In this document: positions 56,079-64,000 of the stretch, piece after piece | Layout of the letters: every line of letters starts with the position of its first letter | Numbering within the stretch: position 1 is the first letter of the stretch | Assembly: GCF_000969885.1 (NCBI RefSeq) | Contig: NZ_CP009501.1 | Span: 1,984,001 to 2,048,000 of the forward strand | DNA length: 64,000 bases | Origin: Methanosarcina thermophila TM-1 | Lineage (GTDB): Archaea; Halobacteriota; Methanosarcinia; Methanosarcinales; Methanosarcinaceae | Direction of reading: 5' to 3' | Translations under genes and position numbers: made by a program | The notes under the pieces: generated by a model | Seen by the model: the letters and a program-made list of their open reading frames with translations, nothing else | Told to the model about the DNA's origin: nothing | The model's database searches: none

Positions 56079-57050
56079 ATGGGCAATGAACTGCTTATAG
56101 GAAAAAGCGAGACGCAAACAAATAAATACCAAGAAAAGACGTACAGTAAAGGCACAGCTTCCAAAAATATCACAGTTATCCTTCCTGCCTACAATGAAGA
56201 AGTTTCTATTGGTAGCATAGTTCTCCTTACCAGGTTCTATGCAGACAACGTAATTGTTGTTGACGATGGAAGCTCGGATCGGACAGCTGAAGTTGCCAGG
56301 AAAGCCGGAGCTGAAGTGATAGTCCATAAAGTTAATCAGGGAAAAGGTGCAGCATTAAAAACTGGCTTTACAGCTGCAGTCTCTCTTGGTGCCGATGTAA
56401 TCGTGACAATGGACTCCGATGGTCAGCATAACCCGGCTGATATCCCGAAACTGGTTGAACCTATTCTCAAAGGTGAAGCCGATATGGTTAACGGCAGCCG
56501 CTACCTCAACGGCCTGGATAAAAATACTCCGGTGTACCGCCGTGTTGGGCAGAAAATTCTGGATAGGGTTACCAATCTGAACTCAGGTCTCAAAATTACT
56601 GATTCTCAGAGTGGGTTTCGTGCCTTTGCAGCATCTACAAAAGATGTCTTCCGTTTCAATGCCCAGGGCATGGCGATAGAAAGTGAAATGCTGGCAGATG
56701 CAGGAAAATCCGGTCTCCGTATAAAAGAAGTCGAAATTGGAGTCCGTTACGATGTTGATTGCTCAACTTTGAGCCCGATTAAGCACGGCTTTAGCGTTCT
56801 CGTTCTGGTTTTAAAAGATATAAAGTTCAACAACCCCCTTTACTACTTCACGGTCCCTGGTATTTCTCTTGGAATCGGAGGACTTTATATGTGCACTCAC
56901 TTCTTAAGAATTTATCTTCTGGGAGGAAATCTTCAATTTGTACCTACAATGCTCATGATTCTGTTCATCATTGTAGGAATTTTCATGGCTTTGACAGGCA
57001 TCTTGCTGCATAGTGTAGCTGGACTGGAGAATGAAGCAAAAACAGCATGA
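56079..57050 (+). CDS. family 2 glycosyltransferase, DPM/DPG-synthase type
   Basis: This 323-residue protein is the intact paralogue. It shows ITVILPAYNEEVSIGSIVLL near residues 31-48, VDDGSSDRTAEVARKAGAEV, the catalytic TMDSDGQHNPADIPKL near 112-127, SRYLNGLDK, DSQSGFRAFA near 180-190, and two C-terminal spans. Family members add a hexose or N-acetylhexosamine to dolichyl phosphate at the cytoplasmic membrane face. ATG 56079 follows GGAG with eight-base spacing; a TTG five codons upstream is not used. The leader matches that of the first copy (GGAGTTATTAAAAATG vs GGGGTTATTAAATG), further evidence of tandem duplication. Confidence 0.93.
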   Translation: MGNELLIGKSETQTNKYQEKTYSKGTASKNITVILPAYNEEVSIGSIVLLTRFYADNVIVVDDGSSDRTAEVARKAGAEVIVHKVNQGKGAALKTGFTAAVSLGADVIVTMDSDGQHNPADIPKLVEPILKGEADMVNGSRYLNGLDKNTPVYRRVGQKILDRVTNLNSGLKITDSQSGFRAFAASTKDVFRFNAQGMAIESEMLADAGKSGLRIKEVEIGVRYDVDCSTLSPIKHGFSVLVLVLKDIKFNNPLYYFTVPGISLGIGGLYMCTHFLRIYLLGGNLQFVPTMLMILFIIVGIFMALTGILLHSVAGLENEAKTA

Positions 57051-57217
57051 AATGGTAAAATGATGCCTTTATTGAGACAGATTGAACTAAGCTCAGAAAT
57101 AAGCTAAGGAATTTTTGTATAAAATGTAAGAGTTCTTGGGTGTGATGAAAAAATAAGAAAAAAGAGCAGTTAAGTAAAGTAGTTATTTTGCTGAAATGAA
57201 AAATAGATTAAAACTCG

Positions 57218-58795
57218 TCACATCCTAAACTCTCTCACTATCTTTTTTATCTGCGCATCAGTTTTTAAAATATACAGGTAGTAAATCCCAATAGTTGCAG
57301 CGGAAATTATAACAAGCAGAATCTGATTTATTTCTACGATCTTCAGAGCAATAAGGGTAGCTCCTGCAGGAATAAAGAGAGTGAAATTTGAAAATAAAAT
57401 TTTCAAGGCTCTCGAGATCTTTACGCCGGAATAAGACATCATCTTCAGGCAAAGATAACCGTATACCAGGACTCCTGAAATTGAGAAAAGGGTAAGTGCT
57501 AGACGTGCGTTTCCAAGCAGCCCGCCAATCGTAAGGGAAAGCAGGCGTGTGATAAGGTTGAAAAAATTATAATGAAAACCGAAATGATGTTTCTCTACTA
57601 CTACATATATAGTAGTTAATGGGGACGAAATAAACCATATAAAAGCCCACAGACTGAGGATCTGGGTGTAAACCCCTGCTTCTGCCCAGGCTTTCCCAAA
57701 AATAACCGTAAAAACATCGCTACCGACAATTGTCAGAATCAGTATTGGGAACATGCCTATAATTACGAGCATTCTGAACACATTTTCAACAAGGGAGGGA
57801 AGAGTACCCTCGGATAAGGCTCTTGAAGCTCGCTGGAAAAAAACCTGTGAAATTGAGCTTCCTATGAAACTCATTGGCAGCTGCAGGAGACGAAAGCCAA
57901 GAGAATAAAAACCTACTACTGCAGGCGTAAAAAATGCTGCAAGAAGGAAGGCAGGAAGCTGCCAGGAGACCGAGTTCATAAGAGCAGCCCAGGAGTCTAA
58001 AAGCGAGAATTTGCGGTATTTCTTGAACCCCTCATAGACTTTTTTCCAGTTCAGGCTCTTCACAATCAGTTTCTTGTCATCTCTCCAGATCTGTCCTCCA
58101 AGTACAAATGTTGCAATAGACTGACCTACAACGCTTCCAGTTATCAATCCGCCTGCACCGATTTTCTCTATAAGCCCAAGCCCTACCTGCGTTGTAGTAC
58201 TCGAAACCGAACTGAAAACTTTTGAAAGGGAAAGTCTCTTGAAGAGTTTTGTTCTTGAATTCCAGTTATTCAGTGCAAGAAATAGCCCGTTTACAAAAAT
58301 GAACGGAGGCACAAACCAGAGATAATCTCCTATTTGCTGAAAATTCAGGACATTAACTATAGGTTCTTTGAGATACCATATGGCTAAAAATGTTAAACCA
58401 CTTATAAACAATACTGCTAGAAAACTCAATACTAACAGGTTTACAGCTTCTTCGTCCGATTCAGGCAGCATTATAGAATACTCGTACCTCATGCATGCAA
58501 TGACACTGATAATGCTAGTAATAGAGATGTATAGAGCCCAGATCCCAAAATCATCGGGCCCATATAAGCGGGTCAATACAGGAGCAGATAGAATCATAAG
58601 GATTTGAGCAAAGGTTGTCCCGCCCGCAAGCGTTAGCACATCGAGAGCAAAGCTTTCCTTCTTGCGGTTACCCAATCCTTTTTCTGCTGCATCCGCTGTT
58701 GTCTCATCCATATCCAGTACCTTAAAAAAGTTTCCTTTAGAGCTGATCTCCATGTATTCCTGCATTCTCAAGAGGATTTTATCTTGAAAACACAA
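57218..58795 (-). CDS. polysaccharide flippase, Wzx/PST family
   Basis: This large membrane protein (up to 525 residues, start uncertain) has the pattern of PST/Wzx lipid-linked oligosaccharide flippases: N-terminal LALDVLTLAGGTTFAQILMILSAPVLTRLYGPDDFGIWALYIS-like segment at about residues 48-90, twelve or more hydrophobic spans and charged loops such as SRTKLFKRLSLSKVFSSVSST and FQRASRALSEG. Possible starts are at residues 1, 11, 15 and 29; the family N-terminus makes the later methionine (MDETTADAAEK, 58711) plausible. It faces glycosyltransferases on one side and sugar-nucleotide genes on the other, which suggests it exports the unit they make. Confidence 0.88.
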   Translation of the reverse strand: MCFQDKILLRMQEYMEISSKGNFFKVLDMDETTADAAEKGLGNRKKESFALDVLTLAGGTTFAQILMILSAPVLTRLYGPDDFGIWALYISITSIISVIACMRYEYSIMLPESDEEAVNLLVLSFLAVLFISGLTFLAIWYLKEPIVNVLNFQQIGDYLWFVPPFIFVNGLFLALNNWNSRTKLFKRLSLSKVFSSVSSTTTQVGLGLIEKIGAGGLITGSVVGQSIATFVLGGQIWRDDKKLIVKSLNWKKVYEGFKKYRKFSLLDSWAALMNSVSWQLPAFLLAAFFTPAVVGFYSLGFRLLQLPMSFIGSSISQVFFQRASRALSEGTLPSLVENVFRMLVIIGMFPILILTIVGSDVFTVIFGKAWAEAGVYTQILSLWAFIWFISSPLTTIYVVVEKHHFGFHYNFFNLITRLLSLTIGGLLGNARLALTLFSISGVLVYGYLCLKMMSYSGVKISRALKILFSNFTLFIPAGATLIALKIVEINQILLVIISAATIGIYYLYILKTDAQIKKIVREFRM

Positions 58796-59415
58796 TCCTG
58801 GGGTCTGATATTCTCAAGTATATCGAATCTCTGACTTTCCCCTCTAAGCCCCCCTATAAATAAACCCTCCCTAAATAAATTTGTCGGCTTCCTCAATTTA
58901 TATGTAACAGTTGAGAATATTATTTCCCTTCACTCCCCTCAACATTACTTTATTATAGGTTCCTTTTATGGTTTCTACAAGAAGCCAGTTATAAATCTTC
59001 ATCAGTCTCAAGTGGAAGGTTGACCATGGAAATACAGAATACATGGAATAAACAAAAGCAGTAAGTTTGTCGTTGCCTTCCATTTATTCCGTGGTTATGA
59101 AGTAAATGAAAATTTACATTGGAGACTTTAATATTAGCCTCTTGGAGATAATTTTGATAGGTTTTCTAAAAAGCTAAAAGGATTTAACGTTATACACTGA
59201 TAGCAATCAGCTTATCAGGTATCAGGCACACGCAGCCGAAAATAGGTCTATCAAGCAAGCCTGCCTGAGGGGTTAATTAATACTTCATGGTCTGATTAAT
59301 TACCTTTTATTCAGAAATAATTGATTTATCCAATGATCAGTAGTTCTTAATTACCTTATTTATTAAGAAATAGTTGATTTATCCAATGATCAATAGTTAT
59401 CTGTTGGATACAAGG
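58796..59415. other. spacer between flippase and polysaccharide deacetylase
   Basis: About 620 bases. A 61-codon frame on the minus strand (58898-59083) resembles no known family and has no good ribosome site. It also contains a 51-base direct repeat near 59296-59398, listed separately. No other structure is visible. Confidence 0.5.
59296..59398. repeat. approximate 51-bp direct repeat
   Basis: TTAATTACCTTTTATTCAGAAATAATTGATTTATCCAATGATCAGTAGTT (59296-59345) is followed at 59347-59398 by a near copy with TATTAAGAAATAGTT in the middle. The shared core TTGATTTATCCAATGATCA is perfect. It lies beyond the end of the deacetylase gene. Confidence 0.8.
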
Positions 59416-60486
59416 TTATGGACATACTTCCCAGTATTTCGGTTCAACATTAGTTGACCACCAGTTGTATATTTCTTCTCCACTTGCAATCCAGGCATTT
59501 TTGCCAGAAACATATTTGAGGAATTTTTCGTAATATTTGAGGCTTTCTCCCTCAATGTTTGTATTATTATGCCACAGAACCGTAATTACGCCATTACACT
59601 GCTCAACCTTATCAACAAGGCTTTTTATGAGTTCCCAGGCCTGCTTGACATTAAGTCGCATGTAGCTTCTTAATAAAGTTCGATCCATAACTATTAGAGG
59701 AAGCTCAAGGATATCGATTTGTTTTCCGGTATTTATGTTATAAGGCCTGAAGGGATGGCACATCCCATTTCTAAAACCTGCGCAATCTGCATATCCGAAT
59801 GTTGTATCATACTTAAAATTGGCTTTACTCAACAGTTCCCATGTATCAGGCACTCTGAATCTTAAGAAATGATTTCTGTACCCTATAATTTGCTTGCCAA
59901 GAACCCTCTCAAGCCTCTGTTTTTTTTCTAATATGTCCCCAAAATTCTTATAAGATTCATGCCCCCCATGCAAGCCTACTTCCCATCCGTGGGAAGATAT
60001 GTACTTTAATTCGGCTTCGAGATCCTCAATCTCATAATTGAAATCCTGTTCTCCAGGGCGCAGTGCCATAAAATAAAAGCTGGATTTAGCGTTGTATTTT
60101 GCCTCCAGCTCCATTATTTCTCTAAAGTTCCAGCAGGGATTACATCTCTTATTAATTCTGGAAAAAGGTGCTTTTATAGCATCTCTAAAGTTCCCTCTAG
60201 CAAATGCCTTGGCAGTCCCAATTATGGGGTAGAGTTTCTCCGGATATACTACATCAATATCATGAGTAAGGCAAACTGCAAACTTTCTACCATCCGGATA
60301 TTCAGGACATAAACCCTTTTCTACAAGAAATCTGGAAACATTTGGGTCAAAAACGTTCCTTTGACCGCTTAAATAGTAAGGAAATCTATCGTACTGGTCA
60401 GAGAAGTACAGGTTATATTCTTCTTTTTTGGTAAATAGATTCCACAACTCCTCGTTTTGTTTTAGTGTCTCGATCATCGTTTTCAC
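59416..60486 (-). CDS. polysaccharide deacetylase-like protein (NodB fold)
   Basis: This 356-residue protein belongs to the polysaccharide deacetylase family used in surface-glycan loci. The metal-binding motif FAVCLTHDIDVVYP is near residues 65-78, the second His pair is in WEVGLHGGHESYKNFGD near 163-180, the third motif RNHFLRF near 203-209 and the late catalytic His in TVLWHNNTNIEGESLKYYEKFLKYV near 306-330. ATG 60486 starts it. The gene lies directly downstream of the dehydrogenase-oxidoreductase-aminotransferase run on the same strand and may remove acetyl groups from the glycan. Confidence 0.85.
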   Translation of the reverse strand: MKTMIETLKQNEELWNLFTKKEEYNLYFSDQYDRFPYYLSGQRNVFDPNVSRFLVEKGLCPEYPDGRKFAVCLTHDIDVVYPEKLYPIIGTAKAFARGNFRDAIKAPFSRINKRCNPCWNFREIMELEAKYNAKSSFYFMALRPGEQDFNYEIEDLEAELKYISSHGWEVGLHGGHESYKNFGDILEKKQRLERVLGKQIIGYRNHFLRFRVPDTWELLSKANFKYDTTFGYADCAGFRNGMCHPFRPYNINTGKQIDILELPLIVMDRTLLRSYMRLNVKQAWELIKSLVDKVEQCNGVITVLWHNNTNIEGESLKYYEKFLKYVSGKNAWIASGEEIYNWWSTNVEPKYWEVCP

Positions 60487-60536
60487 CCTTATTTCCAGAT
60501 TTGAAAAACTGAACTATTTCTCAAAGAGAACTATGT

Positions 60537-61964
60537 TCACACTATTAAATGTTCGTTTTTATCGCCTCTTCCAACCCCCTTATAGACAAATCCCCTGGAA
60601 ATAAACTCATCAGGCTCAATCACATTTCTTCCATCTACAATAACCGGATTTGCCTTACCTGAGACTTCCTTTACCCAATCAGCTTTTATATCAAAGTAAG
60701 CACTATGCCCTGTAAGAATAACTATTGCATCTGCATTCCTGATGACATCTTCAAGATTATCCGAGATCTCAATCCCTGGATAGTTCACAACATAAGGGTC
60801 ATGCACTATAACTGTCGCGCCTGCCTTCAGGCATAGATCCCTGTAAGGTTCTGAGGGTGTGTTCCTGGCATCGTCCGAATCTCGAATAAAAGCCCAGCCC
60901 AGTATTGCAACCTTTGAATTTTTCATCTCCTTTCCAATCCTTTTAAGGGCTTCAACAGTCAGATTGTACATGTGGACAGGCATGAAATCATTGATTTTTC
61001 TTGCGAGTACATAGATCGAATCTGCACCTTCAGGATAGTCAAGCTTCCTGTTTCCTATCTTGACCCCTCTTTCCAGGTGATATGTATCCTTTGTAAGACA
61101 GTGACCTCCAACGCCTGCTCCAGGCCAGAGTACAGCTCTTGTAATACCTTCCCCTTTCAGGCTGTCTACTCCAGTCCTGACATCGTACACATTTATGCCC
61201 ATAGCTTCACAATAAAGAGCAAGCTGGTTAATTGCTGCTATTTGAAGGTCGCGGAAAGTATTCTCTGCAGTTTTCGTAACCTCGGCTGCAGTTGCACTCA
61301 TAGGGATTACTTTTCCCACAGTCAATACAGGTGAATAAAGCTCAACAGCCCGTTTAGTACTTGCCTCATTGATACCGCCCACAATCCTATCATGTTCCCT
61401 GATATTCTTCAAAAGCCTGCCTACCATTACTCTTTCAGGGGCATGGGCAAGGGCAAAGTCCTCACCTGCTTTAAGTCCTGACTCTTCTTCAAGAATCTGT
61501 TTTGCCATACCTTCGGTCGTGCCCGGCGTAATTGTGGACTCAAGGACTACGAGCATGCCTGGCTTCAGATATTTTCCTACGTTTCTTATTCCCTCAATGA
61601 GTGCAGAAAAGTCAGGTTCCAGGTCTTTGGGGTTTGCAAAAGGAGTTTGGATTGCAAGAGTGACAGCATCAAGTTCTGATATTCTTGAGAAATCTGAAGT
61701 GCATTCGAACTTGCCAGCTTTCACAACTTTGCTAATAAGCTCTTCAAGGCCAGGTTCCTCTCCTTTGAGAGGGCTCTCTCCACGGTTGAGCATATCGATT
61801 TTGTAACTTGAGCTTTTTGAGTTACGCTGGAAGCCGAGAACTTTATCAAAACAGGGAGCATCGGCAAAAAGAACAGCTGAAGGAATACCTACATAGCCCA
61901 TTCCAATTACTCCCACTTTTTTAATTGGGCCTCTTTCCTCGAAAAGTTTTTCTAATTTATTCAT
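60537..61964 (-). CDS. nucleotide-sugar dehydrogenase, WecC/WbpA type
   Basis: The enzyme oxidises C6 of a UDP-sugar to a uronic acid in two NAD-dependent steps. Motifs are VGVIGMGYVGIPSAVLFA for NAD (about residues 16-33), LESTITPGTTEGMAKQIL (about 141-158), the active-site Cys in WPGAGVGGHCLTKDTYHLER (about 277-296), WAFIRDSDDARNTPSEP and ADAIVILTGHSAY. I use ATG 61964 as start (MNKLEKLF), eight bases after GGAAAG; upstream GTG and ATG give two or three extra residues. Product 475 residues. WbpA/WecC relatives act on UDP-GlcNAc or UDP-ManNAc; the companion genes favour the first. Confidence 0.92.
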   Translation of the reverse strand: MNKLEKLFEERGPIKKVGVIGMGYVGIPSAVLFADAPCFDKVLGFQRNSKSSSYKIDMLNRGESPLKGEEPGLEELISKVVKAGKFECTSDFSRISELDAVTLAIQTPFANPKDLEPDFSALIEGIRNVGKYLKPGMLVVLESTITPGTTEGMAKQILEEESGLKAGEDFALAHAPERVMVGRLLKNIREHDRIVGGINEASTKRAVELYSPVLTVGKVIPMSATAAEVTKTAENTFRDLQIAAINQLALYCEAMGINVYDVRTGVDSLKGEGITRAVLWPGAGVGGHCLTKDTYHLERGVKIGNRKLDYPEGADSIYVLARKINDFMPVHMYNLTVEALKRIGKEMKNSKVAILGWAFIRDSDDARNTPSEPYRDLCLKAGATVIVHDPYVVNYPGIEISDNLEDVIRNADAIVILTGHSAYFDIKADWVKEVSGKANPVIVDGRNVIEPDEFISRGFVYKGVGRGDKNEHLIV

Positions 61965-62060
61965 ACTCATCACTTTCCAAATTGTTTTTTTAGATTTTTT
62001 AAATCTTTCATCTTTTTAGAGGATTCCCAGATTTTACTTCTTTGAGATATTTTCTCTTGC

Positions 62061-63008
62061 TTATTGCCCTACTTCAATTAATCTTCCCTCTTCGTAGGAC
62101 CTTATGGCTGCCAATGCCACTTCAAGAGCATGTTTTCCGTCCTCTCCGCAGGGACTGGGGTCTTTACCATTTGCAACACAATCTATGAAATAGGTGAGTT
62201 CATTTTTCAGGGGCTCGCTGTGTTCTACTTTGGCTTTTCTTATCCACTCATTATCGTGCAGCTGTACTGTCTGGTTAATGTAGTCCAGATAGGCAACACC
62301 TTTAACTCCGATCGCTGTTAGCTGCCTTACCTTGTGTGGAGTTAGCCAGTTTGTCTCCACAACCCCTGCAAAGTTATGATCCATGCGCAGGATAATTGAG
62401 GCGTGATCTTCAAATGAATGAATATCCGCACCTGCAATTGCATAAACACTATTTATTTTCATACCGTAAAGGTATGAGATCACATCTATATCATGAACAC
62501 CGATATCCAGAATTACTCCCACATCTCTGATCCTCGGATTATAGGGTCCTACTCTTTTGGTCGAGATTGAAACTATCTTTCCCAGAATTCCTGAATCAAT
62601 AATCTCTTTAAGTTTTATGACTGCGGGATTAAAGCGTTCAATGTGCCCAACCATAAGAATTTTTCCCGCTTTTTTTGCTGCTGATATCATCAGATCCGCG
62701 TTTTCAGTCGTATCTGCAATTGGTTTTTCTACAAGGACATGTAACCCTGCATCAAGAGCATCAAGCACAACCTGTTTATGCAATTTGGTAGGCACAACCA
62801 CACTTACTGCATCAAGCCCTTCAGCGAACATTTCCTTATAATCTGTAAAGGATTTTGTTTTGAATTGTGCAGCCATTGACTCGACACGTTTCTGATCTAT
62901 GTCCGATATTCCTGCAAGCTCCACACCATCCATTTCACTATAAATCCTTACATGGTTCTGCCCCATGGCACCTGTTCCTATTACTCCTACTCTGATCAAA
63001 AGTCTCAC
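62061..63008 (-). CDS. Gfo/Idh/MocA oxidoreductase, WbpB-like
   Basis: This 315-residue NAD-dependent sugar oxidoreductase has VGVIGTGAMGQNHVRIYSEM near residues 8-27, VSVVVPTKLHKQVVLDALDAGLHVLVEKPIAD near 69-101 and GVHDIDVISYLYGMKI near 179-194. In diacetamido-uronic acid synthesis WbpB oxidises the 3-position of UDP-GlcNAcA for transamination. Start GTG 63008 is given; TTG 62999 is equally possible since AGGAG is seven bases before it. It is between the dehydrogenase and the aminotransferase. Confidence 0.9.
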   Translation of the reverse strand: MRLLIRVGVIGTGAMGQNHVRIYSEMDGVELAGISDIDQKRVESMAAQFKTKSFTDYKEMFAEGLDAVSVVVPTKLHKQVVLDALDAGLHVLVEKPIADTTENADLMISAAKKAGKILMVGHIERFNPAVIKLKEIIDSGILGKIVSISTKRVGPYNPRIRDVGVILDIGVHDIDVISYLYGMKINSVYAIAGADIHSFEDHASIILRMDHNFAGVVETNWLTPHKVRQLTAIGVKGVAYLDYINQTVQLHDNEWIRKAKVEHSEPLKNELTYFIDCVANGKDPSPCGEDGKHALEVALAAIRSYEEGRLIEVGQ

Positions 63009-63043
63009 TCCTGATTCTGAAAATGCAGTGGCTGGAAAGCTGC

Positions 63044-64000
63044 TCAGTCTTTTGCATAAAATTCTTTGGTTGTTTCGATTATCTCCTGCAAATCGGTTCT
63101 GGATAACATCGGATGCACAGGGAGAGAAAGAACATCTTCTGCTGCTTTCTCTGAGACCTGCAAGGAATCTCTGTATCCAAGCTCCCTGTATAGAGGTTGC
63201 TTATGAATGGGTATAGGATAGTGGATTCCTGTTCCTATATCTCTTTCTTTCAGGAAAGCTGCAAGTTGATCCCTCTTTTCTGCCCGGATGGTATACTGAT
63301 GGAACACATGGGTGCAGCCAGTTTTTATAACTGGAGGCACAACTTCTGATACCTTTTCTAATCCCGCAGAGAGTGTTTTTGCATTCTTTTGCCTGGCAGA
63401 GGTAAATCCATCTAACTTTCCAAGCTGTACAAGTCCGATTGCAGCTGCAATATCAGTCATTCTCAGGTTGAAACCCAGCATTTCATGCAGATAACGGACT
63501 TTTGAGCCATGAGCCCGGATCATTTTTGCCTTTTCTGCAATTTCCTTGTCGTTTGTAGTGAGCATTCCACCTTCACTGGTTGTCATATTTTTAGTTGGGT
63601 AGAAGCTAAATGCTCCTGTTCCGAAACTGCCCACCTTCTTTCCGAGGCATTCTGCACCATGGGATTGGCAGGCATCCTCAATCACAATAAGCTTATTATC
63701 GTCAGCAATTTCCATTATAGCTTTCATGTCCGCAGGATGCCCATAGAGATGGACAGGCATGATAGCACGAGTCTTTAGGGTAATTTTTTCCAGAATTTTC
63801 TCAGGATCTATATTATAAGTATCTGGTTCTATATCAGCAAAAACAGGTTTTGCCCCGGTGTAAAGGATGCTATTTGCTGTTGCAATAAAACTGAACGGAC
63901 TTGTAATCACCTCATCTCCTTTTCCTATGCCATGGGCAAGAAGTGCAATGTGCAGGGCTGCAGTACCAGAGTTTACAGCGACTGCGTACTCACAATCATT
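63044..64000 (-). CDS. DegT/DnrJ/EryC1-family sugar aminotransferase, 5' truncated
   Basis: This protein is open to the window edge, so its start lies outside; the window gives 318 residues. The fold-type I PLP signature is seen in [14 protein letters not shown] near the window edge, EDACQSHGA, and the Lys-containing [15 protein letters not shown]. The C-terminus [29 protein letters not shown] is typical of WbpE/DegT proteins. Placed after WbpA-like and WbpB-like genes in reading order of the operon, it should transaminate the 3-keto sugar. Apparent later start codons fall inside the conserved fold. Confidence 0.93.
   Translation of the reverse strand, partial: NDCEYAVAVNSGTAALHIALLAHGIGKGDEVITSPFSFIATANSILYTGAKPVFADIEPDTYNIDPEKILEKITLKTRAIMPVHLYGHPADMKAIMEIADDNKLIVIEDACQSHGAECLGKKVGSFGTGAFSFYPTKNMTTSEGGMLTTNDKEIAEKAKMIRAHGSKVRYLHEMLGFNLRMTDIAAAIGLVQLGKLDGFTSARQKNAKTLSAGLEKVSEVVPPVIKTGCTHVFHQYTIRAEKRDQLAAFLKERDIGTGIHYPIPIHKQPLYRELGYRDSLQVSEKAAEDVLSLPVHPMLSRTDLQEIIETTKEFYAKD

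Noticed and set aside
58898-59083. 61-codon minus-strand frame between flippase and deacetylase
   Set aside because: No family resemblance, no strong ribosome site; may be a remnant but I cannot support it.

Overview
The window is a stretch of a Methanosarcina chromosome. It carries the complete methyl-coenzyme M reductase operon (mcrBDCGA), the methanogen-only marker proteins Mmp10 and MMP14, the tetrahydromethanopterin gene mptA, the family-D polymerase large subunit, the chromosomal protein MC1, ribosomal protein S17e and archaeosine enzyme RaSEA. MC1 and the Methanosarcina-type surface proteins narrow it to that genus; the sequence alone does not let me name the species. Gene starts are mostly ATG with GGAGG/GAGGTGA Shine-Dalgarno sites, and spacers are AT-rich with archaeal TATA boxes.

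Layout. 0-4.6 kb: tail of Sua5, a small membrane protein, DNA polymerase D large subunit (polC) and a coupled 56-residue ORF. 4.7-12.5 kb: the methanogenesis block, in which the arginine methyltransferase Mmp10 is divergent from mcrBDCGA and the putative MCR cysteine methyltransferase McmA is convergent with it, so the enzyme lies between two of its own modification enzymes. 12.6-22.7 kb: biosynthesis and housekeeping (aroA, thyA, htpX, a RibD/DHFR-like reductase, a duplicated cysteine-rich membrane protein, a nitrilase-family amidase, gatCAB). 23.1-24.0 kb: a decayed YHS/FrhB-like gene. 24.5-31.7 kb: MMP14, DUF2098, mptA, MC1, argB, RaSEA and the ATPase subunit of GMP synthase. 32.5-42.2 kb: RecQ-like helicase, the hexulose-phosphate synthase/RraA fusion, pyrBI, two hypotheticals, dapAB and rps17e. 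42.6-64 kb: a cell-envelope region with membrane acyltransferase, CPBP protease plus DUF1616 pair, sugar epimerase, two repeat-rich surface proteins, a second CPBP with a DUF1616 pseudogene, two tandem family-2 glycosyltransferases, a Wzx-type flippase, a polysaccharide deacetylase, and dehydrogenase, oxidoreductase and aminotransferase genes that resemble a diacetamido-uronic acid nucleotide-sugar pathway.

How they work together. mcr genes build and mature the methane-forming enzyme; Mmp10 and McmA add methyl groups to its active-site alpha subunit, and mptA begins synthesis of the C1 carrier that feeds it. The HPS/RraA fusion makes pentose phosphates from hexose in methanogens and releases formaldehyde to the same carrier. 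The last 20 kb look like a surface glycan and surface protein region in which gene duplication and decay are frequent.

Most notable oddities: the HPS/RraA gene has no ATG, GTG or TTG start that would include its N-terminal catalytic residues (an ATA sits at the right distance from a good ribosome-binding site); the first of the two glycosyltransferases has lost its DxD motif while staying open; two multiply broken pseudogenes; a duplicated CPBP/DUF1616 module; and several tandem or inverted repeats. I found no tRNA, rRNA, CRISPR array or intact insertion sequence.
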